From positions 24,309 to 88,308 of the forward strand of contig NZ_LBJG01000021.1 in assembly GCF_028128765.1 (NCBI RefSeq): a stretch of DNA of 64,000 bases, read 5' to 3'. The notes below the pieces were generated by a model that ran no database searches, was not told the origin of the DNA, and saw only the letters and a list, made by a program, of their open reading frames with translations. A program made the position numbers and the translations under genes. Of the stretch, positions 17,339-26,381 are shown one piece after another (the first letter of the stretch is position 1; each line of letters starts with the position of its first letter). This DNA comes from Bradyrhizobium sp. CCBAU 51627 (GTDB taxonomy: Bacteria > Pseudomonadota > Alphaproteobacteria > Rhizobiales > Xanthobacteraceae).

Positions 17339-18378
17339 TGTGATGCTTGCGTTGCGCGGGGTTGACGATCCAGCCACGCCTGCGCCGCAGGGATACGCGC
17401 GAGACCCGGAACCGTCGCGGCGAGGTTGATGGACTTCCACTTCGGATCGAAACCGGGCGCCTGCAATCTGTCGATCCGGGAGAACAGGTGATCGATGAAG
17501 CGCGCGACGCGCTCAGACCGATTTGACCCGGCCGGCCAATTGAAGGCGACCAGAGCGGTCGGCACGGCGATCGTCGAAATTCGTTCGCCCTGCTTGATCA
17601 GATTGGGATAGTCGGTCGCATCGAGGGCGGCGGGGAGATAGTAGTCCTCGAACTTGCTCTCGTATGGGACGGGCAGGAATTTGAAGCCTGGCTCCCACCG
17701 GCCCTTCACGAAAGCATCCACCGGCTTCGATGTAATGAAGACGACGGCCGCTATCTCGCCCTTGCGCATCTGCTCAAGCGCGACCTGGTGCGGAATAAAC
17801 GTCTCCTCGACCTCGAGATTGAGGCGGCTGAAGATCAGTGGCCCCGAATACGCTGCGGCGGTGCCCTGCGTATTGAAATTGACCTTCTTGCCGGCGAGAT
17901 CGTTCAGGCTCCGAATCTCCGGCCGAACGAAGATGTGCAGCTCGGACGGGAACAGATTCAGGACATACACAATTCGTCGCTGAATGTCCGGTACCTGGCT
18001 CTTATATTCCTCGAGCGCGTCGGAATTGATGATCGCCGCATCGATGCCGCGCAGATAGAGCAGGGAGTTCAGGTTTTCCGCGGCTCCGCGTGTGACGACC
18101 GGAAGAACGTGCAAATTATCCCCATCGTCGACCACACGGGCGATCTCCGCGGCGAGGCGGATCGGCGCGCCCTCGAGAAGGCCGCCGGCCAGGCCGACCG
18201 TCCAGGCGTTCATAGCCATTACTTCCGGCCTTTGCTGCGCCGGTGCGGGCCGAACCGGGTGAGGTTTTTGGGAATGCAAATTCAGGGGGCGCGCATCCGC
18301 CGAAGGCTGCATCGCCAGCAGCAACGGTGCGAACGCGGTAAGCAAGAGCAGTCGACGCCATCCTGTAAATCTTTTCAT
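17335..18378 (-). CDS. TAXI-family TRAP transporter solute-binding protein
   Basis: A 347-residue protein with a signal peptide (RRLLLLTAFAPLLLAMQPSADA), then a periplasmic-binding fold: GLAGGLLEGAPIRLAAEIARVV, VLPVVTRGAAENLNSLLYLRG, and SLNDLAGKKVNFNTQGTA, which follow the NMT1/TAXI pattern. Such proteins normally feed a DctQ/DctM permease. No permease gene is in the window. It is the second gene of the operon, 93 bases after the coiled-coil gene. It may have been adapted to binding or signalling, or may use permeases encoded elsewhere. The ATG at 18378 places the signal peptide at the N-terminus. Confidence 0.8.
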   Translation of the reverse strand: MKRFTGWRRLLLLTAFAPLLLAMQPSADARPLNLHSQKPHPVRPAPAQQRPEVMAMNAWTVGLAGGLLEGAPIRLAAEIARVVDDGDNLHVLPVVTRGAAENLNSLLYLRGIDAAIINSDALEEYKSQVPDIQRRIVYVLNLFPSELHIFVRPEIRSLNDLAGKKVNFNTQGTAAAYSGPLIFSRLNLEVEETFIPHQVALEQMRKGEIAAVVFITSKPVDAFVKGRWEPGFKFLPVPYESKFEDYYLPAALDATDYPNLIKQGERISTIAVPTALVAFNWPAGSNRSERVARFIDHLFSRIDRLQAPGFDPKWKSINLAATVPGLARIPAAQAWLDRQPRATQASQ

Positions 18379-18471
18379 CGACCCATCCTCTACAAATTCT
18401 GCATCCGGTTTCGGCGCTTTCGATCCTCGATTGCGCATTGCTGGCTCGGAACATCGCCGCACAGGACGGTG

Positions 18472-20811
18472 CTATCGACGCAGCGCCTCGAATCGCGCCT
18501 TCGCCTCCTTGATTCCCCCAGCCTCAGCCCGCGCGTAAAGAGTTTGCGCTTTAGTGAGATCGCCTTGCGTTCCATACGTTCCGAACTTTGGAAGGATCAA
18601 CGGATCGTAGGTTTCAGCAAGCACGAAGCTTGCTTGCGCGCTGCCCATCTCCAGGGCGCGCTCCAGCACGATCCGGGCCGCGCCGATGTCTCCCTGACCA
18701 AGCAATACTCTCGCGCGTGCGATCAATTTCGCCGCCTGCACCTCTTCGTTGGGATTGGCCGGAGCATCGCCCTGGCTGCGCGTCGCTATGGCTTGGTCTT
18801 GGACGGGCTGGTCTTGGGTTGGCCGCGCCGGTGCTGACTGCGGCTGCTCGCGCCCGACCTTACCAGTGGTGGCCAGCGGAGACGCAGCGGGGGGAGTTCT
18901 TGCCACAGGCGCGCCTTTGTCTTGACGCGCCAGCGCGAGATCCTTCTCCAGTCCCTCGGCTCGCTCGCGCTCACGCTGCAACAAACTGCGTAGCTCGGCC
19001 GAGTCTCGCTCTCCGGCCTGCTTGATCCGTATAACTTCCTCGCCTGCCTTGGACGCGCGCTCCGTCTGTGCATCCAGATCACGGCTCGCCTTTGCGAGAT
19101 CCAGGGCCAGTTGCTCGGCCCGCTCGCGCTCGCGTTGCTCGGATTGCCTCAGGTCGGCGGTGCTGCTTGCCTCGGCCTTTTTGAGCTGTGCCGCTTCCTC
19201 GCTCGCTTTGGCCGCTTGAGCCTCGTAAGCGTAGATCTTGGTGCGTGCCATCGAGAGATCCTGCGCCAGGATATCGGCTCTCTCGTGCTCCTTCTGGATC
19301 GATTGCCTCTGTTCCGCGGCACTGGCTTGTGCTGCCCGCATCACCCTGGCGACCTCGTCACTCGCCTTTGTCGCCAACGCCGTCTGAACATCGATATCGC
19401 GTCGCGCGGCCGTCAGCGCCAGCTCCAACTGGCCAGACCGAGACCGCTCCTGTTGCAGGGATTTCTGCAGCTCCGCCGCGCCGCTCTCCCCCGCCGCTTT
19501 CCAAAGGGACGCGTCTACGTTGGCTTTTGCCACCAGTGCCGTTTGCGCCTCGTATGCATGAATGGCGCTTCGCATCAGGGAGAGATCCTGCGTATCCGTC
19601 TTTTCGCGCTCCTTCTGCATCGATTGGCTCAAGTCTGCGGCATTGGCCTCCGCCGCCCGACTTCGATGCGAAACTTCCTCGTTTGCCTTTGCGTTTGCCT
19701 TTGCCGCCAGCGCAGACTGGGTTTCAACATCGCGCCGCGCGGCTGCGAGATCCTGCTCCAGCCGCGCCGATCGTTCACGCTCGTGCTGCAGCGTCTTCTG
19801 CTGCTCCGCGGCGCCGGTCTCGCTCGCCTGTTTCAGCCGTGACGCTTCCTCAGCTGCTTTCGTCGCCAGCGCAGACTGGGTTTCGACATCGCGCCGCGCG
19901 GCTGCGAGATCCTGCTCCAGCCGCGCCGATCGTTCACGCTCCTGCTGCAGCGTCTTCTGCTGCTCCGCGGCGCCGTTCTCGCTCGCCTGTTTCAGCCGGA
20001 GCGTTTCCTCACCTGCTTTCGTCGCCAGCGCAGTCTGGGTTTCGACATCGTGCTGCGCGCCTGCCAGATTCTGCTCCAGCCACACCGATCGTTCACGCTC
20101 CTGTACCAACGTCTTCTGCAGCTCCGCGACGACGCTTTCTTGCGCCTGTTTTAGCCGGGACGTTTCCTCGCCCGCTGTCGTCGCCAGCGCTGTCTGGGTT
20201 TCGACATCGCGACGGGCGGCCGCGAGATCGTGCTCCAGCCGCTCCGATCGTTCACGCTCCTCCTGCAGAGATGCCTGCAGCTCCGCGGCGCCGCTCTCGC
20301 TCGCTTGATTCGGCCGGGAAGCGTCCTTCAGTCGAGAAGCTTCCTCGACGGCTTTCGCTGCCAACGCCTTTTGGGTTTCGACCTCGCGCCGCGCGGCGTC
20401 GAGACGCTGCGCCAGCCACTCGGCCCGGTCGTGCTCTTGCTCGAAATGTTGCAGCAATTCGATGTCGCGCCGTGCAAGGGCAAGTTCGCAAGACAGTGAC
20501 TCTGCCCACCCGTGTTGCTGTTCCGGAGTATGCTGTGGGACTCCTGTGTCGCTGGTGGTCGTTTGTGCAACCTGTATCGATTTGTCGCTGCTGGCTAGAC
20601 CCGGAATTGAGGTCTCGAACTCGTCAGAACCGAGATTGCGGGCAATCGTCGCCTGTTGTGCGTCTACGAGGTGCCGCGCCTGATCCGGGGAAGCCTCCGT
20701 TTCCGACGCCCATGCCATAGTGAGCATGATCGCTGCCATCCACAGGGGGGTACATCGTCCCCGCGTGAGGGAGATCTTCGCCTCCTCGGTGAGCATGACC
20801 GTGCGATCCAT
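18472..20811 (-). CDS. Large exported coiled-coil repeat protein with a Sel1-like C-terminus
   Basis: A 779-residue protein: a hydrophobic segment (about 25-40, WMAAIMLTMAWAS) likely acting as signal, then about 500 residues of highly charged coiled coil built from a 53-residue repeat (consensus LEQDLAAARRDVETQ...ALATKAGEE...LKQASE), a Pro/Gln-rich linker, and a C-terminal Sel1/TPR-like helical repeat (LIARARVLLGQGDIGAARIVLERALEMG, given here as a family-type motif, then LTKAQTLYARAEAGGIKEA). Start: ATG at 20811 behind AGGTGG. It heads the operon with the TAXI, VasI-like and DsrE-like genes. It probably forms a periplasmic rod or spacer carrying a protein-binding tail. The function is unknown. 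Confidence 0.75.
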   Translation of the reverse strand: MDRTVMLTEEAKISLTRGRCTPLWMAAIMLTMAWASETEASPDQARHLVDAQQATIARNLGSDEFETSIPGLASSDKSIQVAQTTTSDTGVPQHTPEQQHGWAESLSCELALARRDIELLQHFEQEHDRAEWLAQRLDAARREVETQKALAAKAVEEASRLKDASRPNQASESGAAELQASLQEERERSERLEHDLAAARRDVETQTALATTAGEETSRLKQAQESVVAELQKTLVQERERSVWLEQNLAGAQHDVETQTALATKAGEETLRLKQASENGAAEQQKTLQQERERSARLEQDLAAARRDVETQSALATKAAEEASRLKQASETGAAEQQKTLQHERERSARLEQDLAAARRDVETQSALAAKANAKANEEVSHRSRAAEANAADLSQSMQKEREKTDTQDLSLMRSAIHAYEAQTALVAKANVDASLWKAAGESGAAELQKSLQQERSRSGQLELALTAARRDIDVQTALATKASDEVARVMRAAQASAAEQRQSIQKEHERADILAQDLSMARTKIYAYEAQAAKASEEAAQLKKAEASSTADLRQSEQRERERAEQLALDLAKASRDLDAQTERASKAGEEVIRIKQAGERDSAELRSLLQRERERAEGLEKDLALARQDKGAPVARTPPAASPLATTGKVGREQPQSAPARPTQDQPVQDQAIATRSQGDAPANPNEEVQAAKLIARARVLLGQGDIGAARIVLERALEMGSAQASFVLAETYDPLILPKFGTYGTQGDLTKAQTLYARAEAGGIKEAKARFEALRR
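18930..20410. repeat. Tandem 159-bp (53-codon) repeats in the coiled-coil gene
   Basis: About nine to ten units of 159 bp encode the coiled coil. Units around 19716-19790 and 19876-19945 are nearly identical at the DNA level, pointing to recent duplication. Outer units are more diverged and some have small insertions. Confidence 0.75.
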
Positions 20812-20886
20812 CTTCAACCACCTGTTTGCGTGGCGATACGACTTCCTTCCGATGCCTTCAGATGGCTCATTATGCCCTCCATGTTT

Positions 20887-20908
20887 ATGCGAGTCATATA
20901 GCTCGCAT
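20887..20908. promoter_or_regulatory. Inverted repeat ATGCGAG-N8-CTCGCAT before the exported-protein operon
   Basis: A 7-bp perfect inverted repeat with a TA-rich 8-base spacer lies about 76-97 bases upstream of the coiled-coil gene start. It is in the right place for an operator or activator site. No known regulator motif is recognised. Confidence 0.4.
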
Positions 20909-21636
20909 GGAGGACCCTCCCCACCACTTTTGGGTTAGGCTAGGGATTGTGCCCGATCATCGAAGCTGTGAACTGCTCAAAGTGCCTTCCCGTGTATTTC
21001 GCGACTACAGGGTTGCAGTAGGTCTCATCCCGATGATTTCCCGGGTGAGCGCGTCACTAGAGCCAGGCGCATGGGTACGGATCGTTTCCCGGTCTGCTGA
21101 GACTTTCGTCGGCGTTCCGTCGAGGTCTAGCCAGCCGCTTACCAGCCGCTACTTGAAATTGTATGTCGAGCGCCCAATGATGTTTCGCACCGATTCGGCC
21201 GTGTGCCGATCCAGAGCAGGCGCATAAGCCCGCAGCGTCGAGCCGTTGCAGGAAGGCCACATCCGGGTTTTGGCTAAGTGTCCGATCCTTTTGGAGTACT
21301 CTCCTTTCGTCCACGCACATCAGGAATTCTGCACTCATGCGGCTGGAGCGGGTGGTAACCATTGACCTGGTTTTCCACCGCTCAGGTGCCGCATGAATTT
21401 CGTCGAGGGTTTCCATAGCAGGACATCGGGATTGCCCCAGAGCAGCCAGCCGCCCTCAGCGTGACTCAAGCCGGGAGCGCTGCAGCCGACTGGCTCGATC
21501 AAAGTTCGCCTCGGCGCGGCGAGAATAGTTGCTGAAGGCTGACGTTGACGTTTGCGCTGAGTAGAGGGAACATGCGCTTGAAATCGAGCCTCAGAAATGA
21601 AGAGCCCCGGCTGGGGCTAGCAGTCGAGGCGCTTTA
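20909..21636. other. Gap without a convincing gene
   Basis: Frames on both strands (for example 20826-21227 plus and 21057-21416 minus) lack protein-like composition, ribosome binding sites or recognisable motifs. The stretch is probably decayed sequence at the boundary between the exported-protein operon and the polysaccharide locus. Confidence 0.5.
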
Positions 21637-22017
21637 GTGGTTATTACCGTTCTTCTTCGGCTTGTCGCGTGGCTGCTCGCGGCTGCTGTCACTTTCCTAA
21701 CGCTCGGACCTGCGGACGTTCGACCTCACCCCGTTCTCGGACAGTACGGCGATCACGCGCTGGCCTTCTTTCTGGTCGGGATCTTCTTCGGCCTCGCCTA
21801 TCCGCAGCGGCGCTGGACTGTTTCAGCCCTCGCCGTTGCCCTGATTGGCCTACTTGAGATCATGCAACTATGGGTGCCGGGACGGCACGCGAGGCTGGAG
21901 GATTTTGTGGTCGATGCGCTCTCGGCCTGCGTCGGCTTCGCGCTCTCGGCAGCCGCCAACTGGATGATGGCGCAATTTGGCGAAGATCCCGACGCGGTGA
22001 CGCGCCAACGTCCTTAG
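21637..22017 (+). CDS. VanZ-like membrane protein
   Basis: A 126-residue protein with four hydrophobic segments: an N-terminal span (LLRLVAWLLAAAVTFLTLGP), then GDHALAFFLVGIFFGLAYP, SALAVALIGLLEIMQLWVPGR and a final span. The motifs D-H-A-L-A-F plus E-x-x-Q-x-W-x-P-x-R-x-x-x-x-D-F are typical of the VanZ family. The GTG at 21637 is preceded by GAGG. Small VanZ-like proteins are frequent next to alphaproteobacterial exopolysaccharide genes; their role there is not established. Confidence 0.75.
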   Translation: MVITVLLRLVAWLLAAAVTFLTLGPADVRPHPVLGQYGDHALAFFLVGIFFGLAYPQRRWTVSALAVALIGLLEIMQLWVPGRHARLEDFVVDALSACVGFALSAAANWMMAQFGEDPDAVTRQRP

Positions 22018-22305
22018 TGAGCAGGATCTGAATCGCCCCGAGGCTTCTTGCGAGTCACATGCCTTGCGCGGGTCGAGGACCCGATCAGTTCGGTCTCGAC
22101 AACGACAGGCGGTGGTGCCGTTGATCTAGTCGTCGTCGAGTGCGTCGCCTGCGCCGGCCCTTCGCCGCTTTCTCCCGTGGCGCACTTGGAGTTTCGGTCG
22201 CTCTCGACGCCGATGGCAGCATGGAAGATCTGGTCTGCCTCTAGCGGGTCGCTGAGGGCAGGGGCGCGAGCTGTCCGCGAGATGAAGCGGCACTATCAAT
22301 CGGGC

Positions 22306-22521
22306 CTAGTGCATCGGGGCGCTGGCGCGCCGCCGTCGCTTGGGTCGCTGCCGCGGGTCACCAAATTTGAGCTCGGCCACAAGCCGCCAGAGCTGCACCT
22401 CGTGACCATCCGCCAACCGCCCGGCCCGCTCTGTTGCGGACGCATCGTCAGGGCAGTGAAGGTTGACCACGCCCCCAAGCTGGCCGTGTTCGTCCAGAAC
22501 AAATGCACGATAATGTGGCAT
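22306..22521 (-). CDS. Small conserved hypothetical protein (71 aa)
   Basis: The sequence (MPHYRAFVLDEHGQLGG, CPDDASATERAGRLADGHEVQLW) follows a short protein pattern common in Bradyrhizobium: YR-x-x-x-x-D-x-x-G, a C-x-D-D acidic turn, then DGH-x-(V/I)-x-(L/V)-W. The C-terminal third (AELKFGDPRQRPKRRR) has a second copy at 36677-36765, fused to a transposase remnant, which supports a real gene family. The function is unknown. Confidence 0.55.
   Translation of the reverse strand: MPHYRAFVLDEHGQLGGVVNLHCPDDASATERAGRLADGHEVQLWRLVAELKFGDPRQRPKRRRRASAPMH
22309..22390. repeat. Copy A of an 80-bp repeat (copy B at 36680-36765)
   Basis: The two copies share GCTTGGGTCGCTGCCGCGGG/GCTTGGTTCGCTGCCGCGGG and CAAATTTGAGCT blocks with few differences. 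Copy A is the 3' end of the 71-aa gene. Copy B keeps the same reading frame and stop but is joined to an IS66 TnpC remnant. Confidence 0.6.
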
Positions 22522-22685
22522 CGCAAATCCCCACGCGAATGCATCTTACCTGTCAGCCTCGTCCTGCGGCGTGGCGATTTTGGGTCATTACGAGCTACCT
22601 CTGATGGGCGGGTATGCTTGCCGCCGCGGCTCGCTCATGCTGTGAGACCCTTCTCTTCGCGTTCGAGTATCTGGAGCGCAGATGC

Positions 22686-23753
22686 TCAGGCATGACGACC
22701 GCGATGCCCGGATCGCGCCTGAACCTTTGCAGGCGCGCTGTCCTGATAGCCATCGGGGTTCTGCAACTGCCAGCGCCAATGGTCCGCGCACATTTGCTCC
22801 AACGACCGCGTCGATCTCCAACCCATCGCGTCCTGCGCAAAGGTCGGATCGGCAAAGCAGACCGCGACATCGCCGGCCCGCCGCTCCCTGAATTCATACG
22901 GAACCGATCGCCCGCTTGCTGCTTCAAACGCGCGAACGACGTCCAGAACGCTGCTGCCGTTGCCCGTTCCAAGATTGACCGTGGTCAGGCCGGGCCGTTC
23001 GAGTTGGCGCAAGGCGCTCAAATGCCCGGATGCGAGATCGACCACATGGATGAAGTCACGGATGCCGGTGCCATCCGGCGTGTCATAGTCGTTTCCCCAG
23101 ATCCGCAGCTTCTCCCGCCGTCCGATCGCGACCTGCGCCACGAACGGCAGCAAGTTGCTGGGAACGCCGAGCGGGTCTTCTCCGACCAGTCCGCTTTCGT
23201 GTGCCCCCACGGGATTGAAGTAGCGCAGATTGCTGATCCGCCAACCGTCATCGGACCTGCAGAGATCCTTCAGCATTTCTTCAATGATAAGCTTTGTGCG
23301 GCCGTACGGATTGGTCGGACCGAGGGGGTGCTTCTCGTCGAGTGGCAGATACTTGGGTATCCCGTAAACGGTCGCCGACGAACTGAACACGAGCGTCATT
23401 ACGTTTGCTCGCTTCATGGCCGATACGAGCCGCATCGTTCCCAGGACGTTGTTCTCGTAATACGCCATCGGTCGCACGTTGGAATCGCCAACTGCCTTCA
23501 ACCCTGCAAGGTGAATGACCGCCGTCACCCCGTAGCCACGAAGTAAGTCGCAGATCACGTCTTCATTCCGGATATCGGTGTAGCGGAAGACGAGCGAACG
23601 CCCGCAAATGGATTGCACCCGCTGAAGTGACGTCCTGTTGCTGTTGGAAAGATTGTCGACGGCGACGACGTCGAGCCCGGCGTCCAGCAACGCGATGCAG
23701 ACATGGGATCCGATATAGCCGGCCCCTCCGGTCACCAAGATCATCTCTGACAC
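22686..23753 (-). CDS. galE: UDP-glucose 4-epimerase
   Basis: A 355-residue short-chain dehydrogenase of full length. The NAD site GGAGYIGSH lies at residues 9-17, the Ser/Thr catalytic region is SSSATVYG, and the Tyr/Lys pair is in NPYGRTK. The sugar-binding segment RYFNPVGAHESG and the terminal part with RRAGDVA are normal for GalE. It supplies UDP-galactose for exopolysaccharide. A GTG at 23753, 5 bases after GGAAG, is the likely start; ATG at 23744 is the alternative. A broken second copy lies just upstream on the same strand. Confidence 0.93.
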   Translation of the reverse strand: MSEMILVTGGAGYIGSHVCIALLDAGLDVVAVDNLSNSNRTSLQRVQSICGRSLVFRYTDIRNEDVICDLLRGYGVTAVIHLAGLKAVGDSNVRPMAYYENNVLGTMRLVSAMKRANVMTLVFSSSATVYGIPKYLPLDEKHPLGPTNPYGRTKLIIEEMLKDLCRSDDGWRISNLRYFNPVGAHESGLVGEDPLGVPSNLLPFVAQVAIGRREKLRIWGNDYDTPDGTGIRDFIHVVDLASGHLSALRQLERPGLTTVNLGTGNGSSVLDVVRAFEAASGRSVPYEFRERRAGDVAVCFADPTFAQDAMGWRSTRSLEQMCADHWRWQLQNPDGYQDSAPAKVQARSGHRGRHA

Positions 23754-23902
23754 GTCAGCTTCCGCTCAACTTCGGTGCAAGTCGAAACCATACTACCTGC
23801 AACTCGCACCCGTGAGGCGTGGGGATTGTGGGCTTTACGAGCTACCTCCGATGGATTGCATCGCGGATGGCGCGACCTGACGGCGGGCGGCCCGTCGCGG
23901 GC

Positions 23903-24832
23903 TCACGATTGTCGCATCATCCATTTCCAGACGCCGCGGATCTGAACCTCCAGGTCTGATAGCTCCGGCCTCCAGCCGAGCAGGGTTCGTGCCTCTTCCA
24001 GGGCCGATCAGGATTGCGGGATCGTCCGGCCGCCTCGGCACCAGCTCGACGCGGATAACGCGTTCAGCCGTCGCGACGACTTCCAGCACCGAGTAGCCTC
24101 GCTCGTTGGCCACGTTGATCGCGCAAGTGGAGCCGCCGTCGATGAGATATCTGAGCGCGCTCACATGCGTATCGGCGATACCGATACCGAGCACATGGAC
24201 GTAATCGCGGATGCTGGTCCCGTCAGCCGTGTCGTAGTCATTTCCGAGCACATCGATCGCCGTGCCCTCACGAGCGGCGGCGATGACTAATGGGATCAAA
24301 TGGGTCTCCGGTTCGTGCGCCTCACCGATTTCTGCTTCGGGGTCGGCGCCCGCCGCATTGAAGTAACGCAGCGAGACGAAACGAAGGCCGTGGGCCGCAT
24401 CCAGATCCCTCAATACCCGTTCGACAACCAGCTTCGAGTAGCCGTAAGGATTGATCGGTCGCTGTGGATGATCCTCCGAAATTGGAATCCGATGGGGCAT
24501 GCCATAGGTCGCGCAGCTCGAGGAAAACACCAGCGGGGTTGGCCCGAAATCGATCAAGGTCTGGAGCAGCGAGGCGGTTTCGCCAATGTTGCTGCGATAA
24601 TAAAGCAGGGGTTGGCGACGGATTCGCCAAGGTCAGCGTAGGCGGCGAAATGTATCAGAGCTGACGGCTGGTATCTTTCCAGCACCAACTCGAACATGCC
24701 GAATTGCGCGACCCAACGGTTGCCGCGTGAAAGGTTGTCGTGGACAACCGGCTCGAATCCGCGGTGCGCCAATACTTTGCAGGTGTGGCTTCCGATATAG
24801 CCGGCGCCACCCCTTACCAGAAGCCCTACCAC
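23903..24832 (-). pseudogene. Frameshifted second galE
   Basis: The remnant starts GTG at 24832 with RGGAGYIGSHTCK, lacks about 20 codons after GNRWVAQ, and then loses one base near 24593. There AACCC-CTGCTTTATTAT should read NP-LLYYRSN but shifts frame. The middle part (SSSCATYG, NPYGYSK, RYFNAAGADPE, NDYDTADGTSIRDYVHV) is intact in a second frame. A second shift near 24000 moves the C-terminus (EEARTLLGWRPELSDLEVQ) to a third frame ending at the TGA at 23903. Two frameshifts plus a deletion make it non-functional. It is a different GalE subtype from the intact copy. Confidence 0.85.
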
Positions 24833-24995
24833 GCCCTGTGGATCGCCTCGAAATCGCCACTGCGATGCCGAGAGCGACTCGATTTAACCAGTGCCTCCGA
24901 TTAACGATTCACCTCGTTGGGCATCTTCCGCGTGCGCAACGATGGGCGGGAAGACGCGGCAGCTTCCCGCTTCGGAATTGCGTCGGCCATTGTTG

Positions 24996-26381
24996 TCATC
25001 TCTGTCCGACGCGCACCGAGCCGACAGGGGTCGAATCGGTCTGGCCTGTCCCTGATGGACCATCTGAACTGCCTAGCCTACGGGGAGGGGCGGGGGCGGG
25101 GCCCTCCTGGTATTGGAGGCTGATCTCGACGGCGTCACCCGGCTGCAGCTCGGTATCTTCGCTTGCGATGATCCGTTCCTGCCCCTTACCGCCCTTCCTG
25201 ATGATGACAATCTCCGGGTTGTTGCCGGCTCCTCGCACGAGTTGCGATCGAACCATCGCAGTGTACTGAAGCTTCTCGCCGACGCTCTGCAGCTTCTCGC
25301 GAACTTGATTGAGCTTTACGCTGGTATCTTGCAGCTCGCGGAGCAGGTCAAGCCTTCGCTGATCATCCAGCTTTGCCAGCCTTCTGACGAACTCGTCCTG
25401 CTGCTTCTTGACCTGCAGCAGTTGCGCAGAGGTTTGCAGCTTCCGGGTTGATGACAGCAGCACCGCTCGACGCGCATCCGTAACGCGGGGGCTAATCAAG
25501 GACCCCTTGCTGAAGAGATCGGTTGTTTTCTGCAGGTCTTCAACATCTGCCTGAAGACCTTCTTCATCCTTCTTCTGCTGCTCTGACAGAACGCGGACCT
25601 CATCGTCTGCTTGTCGAATGCCGCGCTGCAGGTACGTCTTTTCCTGCTGATAATCACTCTGCTTGGTCTTCAGATATTCCGTTTCCGCACCAACAATGTC
25701 CGAGATCGCCGATCGAGCTAAGGGTGCGTCCATCAAAGCGCCTGGACTGATCTGGGCTCCCTCCCCAAGTTCAGTCTTGATGCGCCACATACGAGCCTGT
25801 TCTTTGGCCAGCTCTGTCCAAAGCGAACCGTACTCGCTTCTCAGGTCTGCTGATTCGAGATACGGGTTGTTCATTCTGATGCGCATGATGTCGTAGCCGC
25901 CTGCGACGGCGACGAGCTGGCGTGCGGTGATAGTTGGACGGTAAGGGTACTCACCCGGCTTCGATACATCCCCGTTTATGTATATGGGCTTGTATTCCGC
26001 GATGACCGTTGTGACCTCGTCTGCGTCGATCACGACGACCGTCTCACGACCATCCGGCGTCCTCTGTCGAAATACCTTGCTCGCCAGTGCGGCGCCGATT
26101 TTGGCTTGGATCTGCGGCAAGGGCAGGCCGGCCACTGGAAGCGTTCCGACCAGCGGCAACGAAACGTTCCCGTCCATTTGAACAGCAGTACGATGCCGCA
26201 GCTCAGGCGCGCCCGCCACCGCAACCTCCAGCACATCTCCAATGTTTACCAGATATTCCGCTTTTGCTTGGTTGATCGAAATTGTCAGGCCAACGGCCAC
26301 CAAGCCCCATTTGATGCAACGACCCAGGTCGCTGCCAGAGACGTCGACATGGAAGCTATTGCGCAGTCTGGAGTTCGGCAT
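24996..26381 (-). CDS. exoF: ExoF-like polysaccharide export protein
   Basis: A 461-residue periplasmic/outer-membrane polysaccharide export protein. A signal-like segment near residues 23-40 (LGRCIKWGLVAVGLTI) leads to the poly-export domain (YLVNIGDVLEVAVAGAPEL, GNVSLPLVGTLPVAGLPL), an SLBB-like part (IYINGDVSKPGEYPYRP), a long coiled coil (about 190-400), and a second SLBB-like beta segment (EDTELQPGDAVEISL). This layout matches ExoF of the succinoglycan system. Start ATG at 26381. No ExoP/Wzc-type chain-length kinase is in the window. Confidence 0.85.
   Translation of the reverse strand: MPNSRLRNSFHVDVSGSDLGRCIKWGLVAVGLTISINQAKAEYLVNIGDVLEVAVAGAPELRHRTAVQMDGNVSLPLVGTLPVAGLPLPQIQAKIGAALASKVFRQRTPDGRETVVVIDADEVTTVIAEYKPIYINGDVSKPGEYPYRPTITARQLVAVAGGYDIMRIRMNNPYLESADLRSEYGSLWTELAKEQARMWRIKTELGEGAQISPGALMDAPLARSAISDIVGAETEYLKTKQSDYQQEKTYLQRGIRQADDEVRVLSEQQKKDEEGLQADVEDLQKTTDLFSKGSLISPRVTDARRAVLLSSTRKLQTSAQLLQVKKQQDEFVRRLAKLDDQRRLDLLRELQDTSVKLNQVREKLQSVGEKLQYTAMVRSQLVRGAGNNPEIVIIRKGGKGQERIIASEDTELQPGDAVEISLQYQEGPAPAPPRRLGSSDGPSGTGQTDSTPVGSVRVGQR

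Noticed and set aside
18930..20410. Direct repeats considered as a CRISPR array
   Set aside because: The 159-bp units are contiguous and coding in one frame, without unique spacers.
19188..20720. 510-codon plus frame opposite the coiled-coil gene
   Set aside because: It is long only because the minus-strand repeats avoid certain codons. It is Pro/Arg/Ala-rich, without ribosome binding site or domain.
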